IMG/VR virus record: IMGVR_UViG_3300022928_002133
Location: 1-28,505 of that record
DNA from: a virus
Reading direction: 5' to 3' (one strand)
DNA: 28,505 bases
Below are positions 6,618 through 14,941 of this stretch, in pieces; positions within the stretch are counted from its first letter, which is position 1; each line of letters begins with the position of its first letter. Both the position numbers and the translations under genes were made by a program. Below the pieces are notes generated by a model. The model was not told where the DNA came from. It made no database searches and was given only the letters and a program-made list of their open reading frames with translations.

Positions 6618-7352
6618 TTATAGACCTGAATGTAATTGTTTGAGTTTGTATAATGAAACTAAATCGTTTTTACTTTCATTAATTTTAGAAATTGTATTAT
6701 TAACTTTTTCAGTTAATTCTGTATCAGTACTTTCAGTTAAAGTAGATTTAAGTTTACCAATAACTGATTCTTTTAATTCAGTCATTTCTTTAGTAATCTC
6801 CTCTTTAGTCATTGATAATAATCCTTTCAATTCCTCTTTCTCTGATTCACTAATATTTTCATATTCTTTGTTGAAAGTATTCGATGCAATTTTCAACATT
6901 GTAGACAATGGTAGATTTACTGATTCTTTGATTACGTCTTCAATCTTTGTTTCAGAAAGTGTTCTCTGAATCTTTAATTTTGATTCCACAACTGTCTCCA
7001 ATTTAGTTAAAGATTTTTCGTAAATAACGTTATCAATATCTACGTAATTATTTTCAACAGATTCATCTAAAAGTTCATTAACCCACTTAGATAATTCTTC
7101 AATTTTTTCTTTGTTATTTGTGATGATATCATTTAACTTTTCAAACGACTCATTTACATATACCGAAGCAACTTCTTTAGATAAACCTTTTTGTGAACTT
7201 AATTCATCATAAAGGTAATAGGCTTCAGCCAAATTTTTGTCACCTAAGATTCTTTTTTTGAAACCCTGAAGGTTAGACTTAAAAGATTGTTTACCGTAAG
7301 TAGAAACTAACGTTCTTTCAATCTTTGATTTTATAGCACCGAACTTATTCAT
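6618..7352 (-). CDS. coiled-coil protein between portal and protease, candidate prohead core protein
   Basis: This 244-residue, mostly helical, Lys/Glu/Ser-rich protein begins MNKFGAIKSKIERTLVSTYG. Residues about 25-60 contain FKKRILGDKNLAEAYYLYDE; the rest is a run of predicted amphipathic helices with many (I/L)xE sites (TLSE, NISE, TLTE, KINE). In T4 the interval between genes 20 and 21 holds the prohead core genes 67 and 68. Location, helical content and protease sites therefore point to a core protein, but I see no direct sequence match and the assignment is inference. It starts 23 bases after the portal stop with TATTTATA 12 bases before the ATG. Confidence 0.8.
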   Translation of the reverse strand: MNKFGAIKSKIERTLVSTYGKQSFKSNLQGFKKRILGDKNLAEAYYLYDELSSQKGLSKEVASVYVNESFEKLNDIITNNKEKIEELSKWVNELLDESVENNYVDIDNVIYEKSLTKLETVVESKLKIQRTLSETKIEDVIKESVNLPLSTMLKIASNTFNKEYENISESEKEELKGLLSMTKEEITKEMTELKESVIGKLKSTLTESTDTELTEKVNNTISKINESKNDLVSLYKLKQLHSGL

Positions 7353-7364
7353 AATTGTTTTATT

Positions 7365-7372
7365 TATAAATA
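7365..7372 (-). promoter_or_regulatory. TATTTATA late-type motif before core-protein candidate
   Basis: TATTTATA on the minus strand, 12 bases before the ATG at 7352, in the 23-base gap after the portal gene. Confidence 0.5.
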
Positions 7373-7375
7373 TTA

Positions 7376-9256
7376 CTATTTGAGTAACTGGTTCAACTTT
7401 TCTTCCATCTCACCTAATGACTCTCTACCTTTAGATAGGTCAATAGTTTCGTCTTGACCAAATAATGTCATATCTTCTAAGATTAAATCTAAGTCTTTAT
7501 TTCTAACAAATCTTTCAGGAGCTAATTCAGGTTCACCACCAGTTTCAACTTCACCAGCAGGTTCACCACCTAAGTCTCCTCCTAAGTCTCCACCGAAATC
7601 TCCACCTCCTCCGAAGTCTCCACCACCACCGAAGTCGTCTCCTCCACCGAAGTCGTCTCCTCCTTCAGCATCAGCTTCACCTTCAGGTGCTGTACCTTTT
7701 TGACCATACAATTTGTCAAGATTGTCAAAGATACCAGTATTGATAATAACTTCTTGAGTTTTCTCCAATTCACCAGCAACCGCTCTTTCAATACGTTGTT
7801 GTTGTAAGTCAAGTTTGATTTCCTCATCAGAGAATCCAAGAATATGTTTCTTAGCCCATGATGATGAAACAGGTAAGATACCGTTTCCTGGGTCAGTAGT
7901 TGCATCACGATACAATTGAATCTTCTGTTGCCATTGTTCCACCTTCAACAAGTCAGCTTGTGATGATGGGTTAGTTAATGCCAATTGGAAGTTTTGTAAT
8001 TCATCCTCAAAACCTAAGATATATAAGTGGATGATTGCAATCTTATTCAACTCCTGAATCATAGACCTTTGAATTCTATTGATAGTTCTCGCAAAACGGA
8101 TATCCTGTAATGCTAAGTTCTTACCTTCACCAGTAACCTCTTCAAAACCTAAGAATGCTTTAGGAACACGAAGTGCCGTCAACAATTTCTTTTGGATGTA
8201 TTCAATATCCGCAATCTCTGACAAGTTCTGCGCACCTGGTAAAGTATCAATAGGGTTCGGAGCGTTAGGGTCACGAACAGGAATAAAGTAATCTTGGTCT
8301 ACAGCCATTTGGTTCATACGTAGGTCGACATTACCCGTTGAAGGGTCTGCGACCTGGTCACGTTTGAACTTGTTGGCGACTCGTTGTACATACGGTTCGA
8401 CATCTTTGTCATCCATATTACCTACGAATACTTTGAATACTCTTCTTTCAGGTGCTCTTGATGTTCTATAAATTAACATCGCATCTTCTGATAGAATAAG
8501 TTGTTTCCAAATTCTTCTGGCTTTCTCCAACATAGAAGTACCATAAGGAAGCTTACGGTCATCACCCAATAACCTAAAGTGAGCAATCTCCCACGTATTG
8601 AATTCCATGTCTTTTACTTTCCATTTGAATTTCAATACCTCTTCATTTGATTCACCACTTGGTTGTTGTACACCGTATTGACTTGGTGCCGACTTCATAC
8701 CTCTTTCCAATCTTTCGATTTCAATATTTGGTAATTGTTGACCACCCATGATACCTTTTTCAGGGTCCAACTTCAAGTATACGAAGTTGTCACCATACTT
8801 AGCAGTGTTTCTTGTCCACATCGGTAAGTTGGTATCAATGTCCAATCTATTATTGAATAAATCAGTTAAGACTGATTTGATTCTTTTACTTTCTGAATAT
8901 ACCTGAAGGATGTAACCATCCTCATTTGCTGTTGTAGATTCCTCAGCATAGATATCGAGTGCAGCAGAAATCTCAGGAGTATATTCCATACTCTCATAAT
9001 CGTAGAATGCTGCGAGTCTCGTTGGCTCGTAATAAACGGCTTGGGTATATAAGTTATTTTCTACCTTCTGCCATTGTTGACCAAGGTATAGAGTTTGTTG
9101 AGCTTGAAGTTTCTCTCTTTCGTACTCATTTTTGTCAGGTGTTTTAAGTAACTCCTTCTTATCAAATTTGTATACAGGCGGCTGTTGGTCCAATGTAGAA
9201 TCGGGACCAAAAACTTTGGTTAATCTCTGCCATACAGTATAGTTATTCTCAGCCAT
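7376..9256 (-). CDS. 20: portal vertex protein, T4 gp20-like
   Basis: This 626-residue protein forms the dodecameric portal through which DNA enters and leaves the head. Typical gp20 sequence is seen throughout: PTRLAAFYDYESMEYTPEIS (about 77-96), SAALDIYAEESTTAN, WTRNTAKYGDNFVYLKL, LPYGTSMLEKARRIWKQLIL, and YRTSRAPERRVFKVFVGN near the middle, followed by IEYIQKKLLTALRVPKAFLG. T4 gp20 is 524 residues. The excess here is mainly a Gly/Asp-rich tail (about 540-600) of repeated GGDFG and GGDLG units, followed by a short conserved-looking end (LDLILEDMTLFGQDETIDLS). It lies between terminase and prohead core genes, T4 order, and carries a TATTTATA motif upstream. Confidence 0.95.
   Translation of the reverse strand: MAENNYTVWQRLTKVFGPDSTLDQQPPVYKFDKKELLKTPDKNEYEREKLQAQQTLYLGQQWQKVENNLYTQAVYYEPTRLAAFYDYESMEYTPEISAALDIYAEESTTANEDGYILQVYSESKRIKSVLTDLFNNRLDIDTNLPMWTRNTAKYGDNFVYLKLDPEKGIMGGQQLPNIEIERLERGMKSAPSQYGVQQPSGESNEEVLKFKWKVKDMEFNTWEIAHFRLLGDDRKLPYGTSMLEKARRIWKQLILSEDAMLIYRTSRAPERRVFKVFVGNMDDKDVEPYVQRVANKFKRDQVADPSTGNVDLRMNQMAVDQDYFIPVRDPNAPNPIDTLPGAQNLSEIADIEYIQKKLLTALRVPKAFLGFEEVTGEGKNLALQDIRFARTINRIQRSMIQELNKIAIIHLYILGFEDELQNFQLALTNPSSQADLLKVEQWQQKIQLYRDATTDPGNGILPVSSSWAKKHILGFSDEEIKLDLQQQRIERAVAGELEKTQEVIINTGIFDNLDKLYGQKGTAPEGEADAEGGDDFGGGDDFGGGGDFGGGGDFGGDLGGDLGGEPAGEVETGGEPELAPERFVRNKDLDLILEDMTLFGQDETIDLSKGRESLGEMEEKLNQLLK
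7565..7673. repeat. in-frame Gly/Asp-rich repeats in portal gene tail
   Basis: Imperfect 15-21 base units encoding GGDDFGG, GGGGDFGG and GGDLGG repeat about seven times. Synonymous changes differ between copies, so the repeat looks maintained at protein level rather than freshly duplicated. Confidence 0.75.
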
Positions 9257-9268
9257 TTCTTGTTTTTA

Positions 9269-9276
9269 TATAAATA
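9269..9276 (-). promoter_or_regulatory. TATTTATA late-type motif before portal gene
   Basis: TATTTATA on the minus strand, 12 bases before the ATG at 9256, in the 49-base gap after the terminase gene. Confidence 0.5.
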
Positions 9277-9305
9277 GTAGTAATTTCCTACAATAATTAA
9301 ATCTT

Positions 9306-11081
9306 TTATTTTCTACCCCCGAATAACCATAAATAGTTTTCATAATCACTTTTTGACGCACCACCGTGATGAGGTCTACCATATGGGTCATTTCTCATCG
9401 CACTTAATGTAGGATTATAATCATTAACAGGATTCTTTATCGGAGTTTCTTGTACCATCCAACTATCAACCATTGCCTTTGTTTGTTCTGTTACCTTCTC
9501 CAATGATGAGAATGAATTTTCACCAACATATATTGCCATAGCCATTGCCATAATCAAGTCATCGTGTTGTCCTTTTAAGTGGTCAGGTCTACCATTTACA
9601 TAAACGAACGTATTCAACTCATGTAATAATCTGGTTGAACGTACTCCGTAACCATGTCTCAATGCCTCTTCAAAAGCGGCAACAATCTGAACCCTTTTAC
9701 TATTAAAGTTCAAACCTGGTATCTTCTCCATTGCTTTTGGATTATATTTCCACTTATCAGCGGCATTAACACCTTCAACATATAAGTTTTGGTAACCCAT
9801 CTCTTGAAGTTTCCTTGCCGTAGATACACCCATACCACCAGTGATATCAATAACCACAAATGCAGAATACATAGTCGCCCATTTGAATGCAATCTCAGCA
9901 GCAACATCAGGTGGTATCTTTCCTAAGTACTCCAATACCTGTTCTCTCTCATCAAAGTCGATAATACAGAAGGTAGTGAAATCCTCACTATCACCACGAG
10001 AAACGTCAATACCCATAATGTATTTATGTCCAGGTATTGGTTCTTTCCATTGCCACATTGCACCACCCATAAACTTATTCTCAGCATTACGGATTTCACG
10101 GTCTTTGATTTTTTCAATAGTTTCGTTAGGAATAACATTATCCCCTGAACCTAAGAAATTACATTCCAATTCCTGAGCAATCTTACGTCTATCAAACTTA
10201 AGTTTTTTAGCCATTGCTTCAAACCACAATGAATAGGGTTTATATCCCTCATCAAACTTTTTAGTTATCTCATCAAAATCTCTTTCTCTTGGGTCAATAT
10301 CTGAATAATCAATAATAACCTCTTCATCATTATAGTCTTCACGGTTCAACATGTAATGAACAATGTCGGTACATTTAATTAGTTGTAGTGTTTTGGCATA
10401 ACGAGGGTCACGGTACCAATACATATCGGTAATCTTGAAGTCGTTCATCCCTCTTAATGATTGGTCATATATTGAATAATAGATTGGGTCAAAACCGTTA
10501 GGTGTTGAAATAACGATTACCTTACCACCCGTAGACAATGAAGCCATACACGCAGACCAGAAGTCATCATCGGCATCGATAAATGCTGCCTCATCAAATA
10601 TTAGGATTGTTGGGGTATAACCACGCAAGGCATCCTTTGATGTTGCAACGGCTTTCACCTCACAACCATTCGTTAACTTAAAGTGTCTTTGTGAATTCTT
10701 ATCTGCAGAGAACTTAACACCTAACCACTCAGGCCATTGGTCAAGGAATGCTCTAATCTTATTCGCAAATTCCATGGATGTATCCAATTTATTTGCAATG
10801 ATTAGAATCTTTTCAGGTTTACTCTTTTTAGCTGTAACCAACTTTTTAGATGACCACGCAGCGGTTACCGTAGATACACCCGCCTGTCTATACTTAATAG
10901 CGATATTCTCCTCAAAGTTATCGTAGTCGTATATCAACCTGTCTTGGTCAGGGAATAATTCTAAAGGAACGTAACGTGATTGTGTATTGTCGTAGGTTTG
11001 AAGATAGGTCTTAAGAGCATAGGAAGTATCTTTCACAATCTTTGCATACTCGACCAATACCTGTTCTCTACTTAAACCCAT
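9306..11081 (-). CDS. 17: terminase large subunit, T4 gp17-like
   Basis: The 591-residue packaging motor has both expected domains. The ATPase has a deviant Walker A, KYRQAGVST (63-71), without the usual Lys, a form I recall from other phage terminases with RQxGxST. Walker B is ILIFDEAAF (159-167) and a coupling motif VISTPNG follows at 190-195. The RNase H-like nuclease has acidic residues at Asp359 (GIDVSRGDSEDF), Asp412 (VVIDITGGMG) and Asp507/508 (GQHDDLIMAMAMA). Length and order match T4 gp17 (610). It follows the 426-residue structural candidate by 21 bases and precedes the portal gene. No small terminase gene is recognisable in the window. Confidence 0.95.
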   Translation of the reverse strand: MGLSREQVLVEYAKIVKDTSYALKTYLQTYDNTQSRYVPLELFPDQDRLIYDYDNFEENIAIKYRQAGVSTVTAAWSSKKLVTAKKSKPEKILIIANKLDTSMEFANKIRAFLDQWPEWLGVKFSADKNSQRHFKLTNGCEVKAVATSKDALRGYTPTILIFDEAAFIDADDDFWSACMASLSTGGKVIVISTPNGFDPIYYSIYDQSLRGMNDFKITDMYWYRDPRYAKTLQLIKCTDIVHYMLNREDYNDEEVIIDYSDIDPRERDFDEITKKFDEGYKPYSLWFEAMAKKLKFDRRKIAQELECNFLGSGDNVIPNETIEKIKDREIRNAENKFMGGAMWQWKEPIPGHKYIMGIDVSRGDSEDFTTFCIIDFDEREQVLEYLGKIPPDVAAEIAFKWATMYSAFVVIDITGGMGVSTARKLQEMGYQNLYVEGVNAADKWKYNPKAMEKIPGLNFNSKRVQIVAAFEEALRHGYGVRSTRLLHELNTFVYVNGRPDHLKGQHDDLIMAMAMAIYVGENSFSSLEKVTEQTKAMVDSWMVQETPIKNPVNDYNPTLSAMRNDPYGRPHHGGASKSDYENYLWLFGGRK

Positions 11082-11102
11082 AAATCATAAAGTAAGATTT
11101 AT

Positions 11103-12383
11103 TTATGATAAATCAATTCCGAGACCACCTAAGAAGTCTCTGAACTCATCATCATCTTCCTCGTCATCACTATCACCTAAAGCGTCTTCTAAGTCATACT
11201 GACGAAGTTCCTCAACGATTTCATCAACCATTCTCTTAACAATCTTCTGACCTTTTTCTGAGTCACCAATAATTTCTTTAGCCACCTCGAAGAACTCTTC
11301 TGTCGATAATGCTGAGAAACGTGAGAATAAATAATTCTGAATCTCTCTCATATCATCTTCATATAAATCTTCAGGATATGATGCGGTGAATCTTTCCCAA
11401 ATAACAGGCCCTAATCTTAAATCCCAAATTTCATAAGGTAAGGTATCTTGTGATGCCATAACCATATCTGCGGCTTTAGGGTCGTCAGGTAAACCTTGTG
11501 TACCCAATACCTCGTACACACCTTTGATTAACTCGTGAAGTAAAACAGGAAAGAATAATCCTTTTGCTTTAATTGTAGGTGGGTCAGTAGTATCATCAAC
11601 TTCTTCAGAACCCTGAACACCTTCACCCTCACCTGCCATCATCTGTGTCATTTCATCAGGTATAATCCAGTACATCAAATCTGCAATAGACATTAACACA
11701 CCGTAAAGGTTAAGTAGTCGTGGGTCCAAACGGTCCAATTCTTCACGAACCAAGTTGAACATATAATGACCTTTCTTAGACGCTCCTTGAATTAAGGAGT
11801 TGATGAAACGTCTTTTTGCTTTCTCCATGTCAAACTTATCCATTGCATCCATAAATGCTTCGATGTCGTCCTCCATATCATCGGCATTCTCATCACCGAA
11901 CATTTTCATAATATCCTCCTCATCAGGTTCTTCTGATGAAGGTCTCATTTTAGAAGTGTCAATCTGACCCATACCTGATAATAATTCTACATCGAATTGG
12001 AATGCTCCATCAGGAAGTGCCATTTCTTTCTTAACCAAATCAACGGCCAAGTTTTCAAGATACTCTTCGTTTTCGTTCTCGATTGATTTAACATCTTGAA
12101 CTGCACGTTGCAACATCATTTGCAACTGCATCAAGGCATTTTGATTAGAGATGTCAGTAATACCTGTATATTGTTTTACCTTATCTACAACGTCCTTAAA
12201 TCTTTTCGACGCCAATAACTCTTCAAATGATGATACAACACCATCACCATCCACATCGATATCCAAAGCGGGATTATCAGATAACGGAGTCTCACGACCT
12301 TGAATTTTTGCCTGAATATCAGGAGCCATTCTTTCTGGTCTATCTCCGTAGTCAATTGGTGCTTCATTAATCTTCTTGCTCAT
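11103..12383 (-). CDS. acidic structural protein candidate with an EF-hand-like loop
   Basis: This 426-residue acidic protein starts MSKKINEAPIDYGDRPERMA. Residues 43-54, DVDGDGVVSSFE, match a canonical calcium-binding EF-hand loop (D-x-D-x-D-G and Glu at position 12). A Glu/Asp/Met-rich stretch (about 145-185) is followed by a large hydrophobic helical domain (about 185-390) containing LLNLYGVLMSIADLMYWIIP and LPYEIWDLRLGPVIWERF, then an acidic tail. I do not recognise the family. It overlaps the end of the preceding gene by 17 bases and leads directly into terminase, so it belongs to the packaging/structural operon. A virion or neck protein is possible; the EF-hand is visible, calcium binding is inference. 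Confidence 0.82.
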   Translation of the reverse strand: MSKKINEAPIDYGDRPERMAPDIQAKIQGRETPLSDNPALDIDVDGDGVVSSFEELLASKRFKDVVDKVKQYTGITDISNQNALMQLQMMLQRAVQDVKSIENENEEYLENLAVDLVKKEMALPDGAFQFDVELLSGMGQIDTSKMRPSSEEPDEEDIMKMFGDENADDMEDDIEAFMDAMDKFDMEKAKRRFINSLIQGASKKGHYMFNLVREELDRLDPRLLNLYGVLMSIADLMYWIIPDEMTQMMAGEGEGVQGSEEVDDTTDPPTIKAKGLFFPVLLHELIKGVYEVLGTQGLPDDPKAADMVMASQDTLPYEIWDLRLGPVIWERFTASYPEDLYEDDMREIQNYLFSRFSALSTEEFFEVAKEIIGDSEKGQKIVKRMVDEIVEELRQYDLEDALGDSDDEEDDDEFRDFLGGLGIDLS

Positions 12384-13110
12384 CTCTAAATTGTATATTT
12401 AATGTGTTAAACTTCAAAAAACTTGGTAATTCTTTTTTACCTGCCTTAGGTGCTGGTTTGTGTTTTGGTTTGTACGGAGTCTTTCTTTCTGGTTTTTCAA
12501 TTGTACCAGGTTTAACTCTCGAAGGTGCAGTTTCTGTTTCACCCGCTTTTGGAGCCGGTTTATGTTTCGGCTTATAAGGTGTCTTCCTTTCAGGTTTAGT
12601 CCTTGTAGGTGTCTTTACAGGAGCTTCCTTCGTACCAGGTCCCTGTTCCAATAAATTCATTAAATCTTTCTTACTCATAGTCGTTGGTACGTATTTCTTC
12701 ACCAAAGATACTATAGATTCTTCGATTTGTCTAATTTCATTTTGTTTTTTAACCTCTTCTTCTTCACCCATTTCTGAACGGTTATTATCTGAATCATCAT
12801 CCATACCATCAGGAGCCATGTCTTTCTCATCATGAGGACCTTCTTGACCAGTATAATCTTGACGTGCCAAATCTTCCAACCCGTCTTCATTTTCTTCTTC
12901 ACCAATCTTTTGAATGGTTTGGTCAATTGCTTGATTCAATTGTGATAATTCACCTTTTAATTGTTGAACATCTTGTACTTTATCAGACAAACTTTCTTGT
13001 TCACCAATTACGGCAGTATATAATGTATCAATTTGAGTTTCGTTCAACATCTTAAGTGTTTCGAACTTGATACCTTTGTTCAATAAACTTGCAACTTTCT
13101 TATTGTTCAT
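12367..13110 (-). CDS. structural candidate with leader-like N-terminus and Lys/Pro repeats
   Basis: The frame allows a TTG at 13119, but the ATG at 13110 overlaps the previous stop by 11 bases and gives a natural start, MNNKKVASLLNKG. Residues 20-38 (KMLNETQIDTLYTAVIGEQ) resemble the leaders of the proteins at 5843 and 23673 and contain IGE, an (I/L)xE site. A coiled-coil follows, then an acidic stretch (DGMDDDSDNNRSEMGEEEE) and two 19-residue copies of KPERKTPYKPKHKPAPKAG spaced 34 residues apart. Such Lys/Pro segments could contact DNA. The family is not recognised; its place among virion genes and coupling to the next gene suggest a structural or packaged role. Confidence 0.78.
   Translation of the reverse strand: MNNKKVASLLNKGIKFETLKMLNETQIDTLYTAVIGEQESLSDKVQDVQQLKGELSQLNQAIDQTIQKIGEEENEDGLEDLARQDYTGQEGPHDEKDMAPDGMDDDSDNNRSEMGEEEEVKKQNEIRQIEESIVSLVKKYVPTTMSKKDLMNLLEQGPGTKEAPVKTPTRTKPERKTPYKPKHKPAPKAGETETAPSRVKPGTIEKPERKTPYKPKHKPAPKAGKKELPSFLKFNTLNIQFRDEQED
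12439..12597. repeat. two 57-base in-frame repeats encoding Lys/Pro modules
   Basis: Copies at 12439-12495 and 12541-12597 encode identical 19-residue modules, 102 bases apart, with many synonymous differences. The protein repeat is conserved while DNA has diverged, implying selection on the peptide. Confidence 0.8.
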
Positions 13111-13510
13111 GACTTGCAATATTTTTTTCGTAAGTTAATACGATGTCTCTCTCGTAAATTTTATCTTCCACTTCTTTGACTGTGTCACCATATCGGAAAA
13201 CCAATCTAGTGTATTTGTCATCTACTACGGCTTCACTTTCACTGTCTTCCCATGCTAAGGCTATCACACCTTCTGTTGCATCATAAACAGAGAAAAAATC
13301 TGAATTTTGGATTAAGTTTAACTCAATACCTGAGTTTCTTAAAACTCCAACCTTCTTTATAAAATGTATAAGGGGTGGAGTTGGGTTACCACCGGCTGGT
13401 TCTTTGTCCCAATCTTCACCCCATACATCGTCAACGTCACTAAAAATAAACTCGTAAATGTTATCCCCTTTATAATTGGGTCCGAGTTCGTTAACGTATA
13501 CTAAATTCAT
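13100..13510 (-). CDS. phage protein of unknown function
   Basis: This 136-residue protein begins MNLVYVNELGPNYKGDNIYE and is translationally coupled to the gene before it: its ATG overlaps that gene's TGA (ATGA), and its own end overlaps the next ATG. It looks like a compact beta-rich domain with many aromatic residues (FIFSDVDDVWGEDWD, then PAGGNPTPPLIHFIKKVGVL). No signal peptide, membrane segment or catalytic motif is visible. Tight coupling on both sides within the virion gene block suggests a product needed in step with its neighbours, perhaps a structural or assembly protein. I do not recognise the family. Confidence 0.78.
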   Translation of the reverse strand: MNLVYVNELGPNYKGDNIYEFIFSDVDDVWGEDWDKEPAGGNPTPPLIHFIKKVGVLRNSGIELNLIQNSDFFSVYDATEGVIALAWEDSESEAVVDDKYTRLVFRYGDTVKEVEDKIYERDIVLTYEKNIASHEQ

Positions 13511-14700
13511 AATAATTCACCCTTTTGAGAAACTTTAATCTGTTGACCGTCGTTCTCAAATACTAAATTACCTTTGTTTGTTTTTCCTAAAAACTTAATT
13601 GTTTTATTTTCTTTCAATAAGAAATCTGCAGTCAATTCTTGTTCTACTGTTTCACACATAGACTTCATTTCTTTTCTTACAGTTACCTTTTGAATTTTCT
13701 CAACTAAGAAGTTTTTGATGTTTTTTGATTCAGTCAATGTTTTTTCTTCGTCACTAACTACGAAGTACTTTGATAATACTTTGTCAATTTTAGATTCTGC
13801 AAAGATTTCATCCATTACTCTTTCACCTACTTCAGCTGATTCTTCCATTGGTTCTTCCATATCCATGTCCATATCTAAGTCCATGTCTAAGTCCAATTCT
13901 TCACCAGCATCAACATCTAAATCGGCTTCATCATCTACACCGTAGTCGATTTCGTCCTCTTCAAAGTTTTCTAAGATGTCCTCTTTATCTTCTTCACTTA
14001 ATTTATCTAAATCAACTGCTGAGATAATAGAGTTTAATACATATTTGATATCTTCTGATGTTAAACCATCTTGTTGGTCAATAGTTCTTAATTTTTGACC
14101 TAATTTACCTGTTAGTTTTTGAATTTCTTTGATTGAGATTTCCTCTTCTTCTGCGGGAGTTTCAGCGTCTAAGTCTAAATCCATATCTAATTCTTCACCA
14201 CCTTCATCGTCCATACCTAAATCCATGTCCAAATCAAGTTCCTCTTCACCACCTTCAGAACCCATGTCCAAATCTAAATCCATTTCTGGTTCAGGTGATG
14301 GTGCTTCAACTTCAGGTTTTGGTGTTTTCAAAACAAACTTCTTGTCTTGCTCACCGAATAGCTCTAAACCTTCTTCGTTTTCGTGTAGAGTGTTTAATTC
14401 TTTAGCCATTAGATTCAATTTCTTCAAGGCTTTAGAATAAGAAGAATGATAACGTCTGTTTTCGATTCTTTCAGCATAATCCATCTCAGATTCATTCAAT
14501 CCTGTTTTGATGATGTATCCATTCTTTTCGTGAATAATACTATAATATTTACCATCTGCTAACTGTCTTGTATAGTCAACAGTCTCGTTCACATTCGAAG
14601 TCGAACGCTCTACTTCGTTGTAGCGAGCAATTTCCATGATGCGTCTTAGTTTTTCATCACCCTGTAATTTCTCACTTCCGATAGGTTTTAAGTCTCCCAT
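13507..14700 (-). CDS. acidic Asp/Met-repeat structural candidate
   Basis: This 397-residue protein has an N-terminal domain (MGDLKPIGSEKLQGDEKLRR through about 115, with DYTRQLADGKYYSIIHEKNG), an extremely acidic middle with alternating Asp and hydrophobic residues (MDLDLDMG, LDLDMDLDMDMDMEE) in two blocks around 138-185 and 255-285, helices between them, and a C-terminal domain from about 310. The acidic low complexity resembles that of the gp22-like scaffold in this genome. Function is unknown; scaffold, DNA mimic or decoration roles are all possible. Its stop overlaps the next start (ATGA), and it heads the cluster leading to terminase. Confidence 0.78.
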   Translation of the reverse strand: MGDLKPIGSEKLQGDEKLRRIMEIARYNEVERSTSNVNETVDYTRQLADGKYYSIIHEKNGYIIKTGLNESEMDYAERIENRRYHSSYSKALKKLNLMAKELNTLHENEEGLELFGEQDKKFVLKTPKPEVEAPSPEPEMDLDLDMGSEGGEEELDLDMDLGMDDEGGEELDMDLDLDAETPAEEEEISIKEIQKLTGKLGQKLRTIDQQDGLTSEDIKYVLNSIISAVDLDKLSEEDKEDILENFEEDEIDYGVDDEADLDVDAGEELDLDMDLDMDMDMEEPMEESAEVGERVMDEIFAESKIDKVLSKYFVVSDEEKTLTESKNIKNFLVEKIQKVTVRKEMKSMCETVEQELTADFLLKENKTIKFLGKTNKGNLVFENDGQQIKVSQKGELL

Positions 14701-14727
14701 TTTTATACTATTTTGTTTTTTTTCTGT

Positions 14728-14874
14728 TTAATTAAAAACTCCGTTTCCACCGAGTTTAACTGTACTACATTGTACCACTTCAGTCCCGTCGGCTTTACTA
14801 TAAACTGCATGAACAGTTTCAGTTGAACCTGAGAAAGCTTTATATTCCGTTGCCGGGTTACATCCTTGTGCCAT
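14728..14874 (-). CDS. 48-residue phage protein of unknown function
   Basis: A short frame from ATG (14874) to TAA (14728) encodes MAQGCNPATEYKAFSGSTET and continues with a Gly/Val-rich segment to LGGNGVFN. A late-type TATTTATA motif is correctly placed 14 bases before the ATG, and the frame fills an otherwise empty 240-base gap between clear genes. Amino acid composition is normal, unlike the overlapping longer frame from 14903, which is Gln/Lys-rich and starts inside the motif. Two cysteines are present. I do not recognise a family; a small virion-associated or decoration protein is possible. Confidence 0.6.
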   Translation of the reverse strand: MAQGCNPATEYKAFSGSTETVHAVYSKADGTEVVQCSTVKLGGNGVFN

Positions 14875-14888
14875 AATACATTTTTATA

Positions 14889-14896
14889 TATAAATA
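14889..14896 (-). promoter_or_regulatory. TATTTATA late-type motif before 48-aa gene
   Basis: TATTTATA on the minus strand, 14 bases before the ATG at 14874. Confidence 0.5.
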
Positions 14897-14901
14897 TACC
14901 C

Positions 14902-14933
14902 AAATATAGGATTTGTCATTTTTTCCTATATTT
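14902..14933. terminator. hairpin between nucleotidyltransferase-like gene and 48-aa gene
   Basis: AAATATAGG (14902-14910) pairs with CCTATATTT (14925-14933) around a 14-base loop. It lies just past the stop at 14942 on the minus strand. No strong T run follows, so termination is uncertain; it may be an RNA-end or operator structure. Confidence 0.35.
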
Positions 14934-14941
14934 AGGTATTG

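Noticed and set aside
7565-7673. Repeat array considered as CRISPR
   Set aside because: Units are 15-21 bases without unique spacers and lie in frame within the portal gene.
9306-11081. Missing Walker A Lys in terminase taken as inactivation
   Set aside because: The RQxGxST form is, as far as I recall, found in other phage terminases, and all other catalytic residues are intact.
13715-14440. Plus-strand Ser/Lys-rich frames opposite the Asp/Met-repeat gene
   Set aside because: Same cause: antisense of GAY/ATG repeats.
14703-14903. 66-codon minus frame overlapping the 48-residue gene
   Set aside because: It begins upstream within the TATTTATA/hairpin area and has an unlikely Gln/Lys-rich composition; the 48-residue frame has a better placed motif and start.
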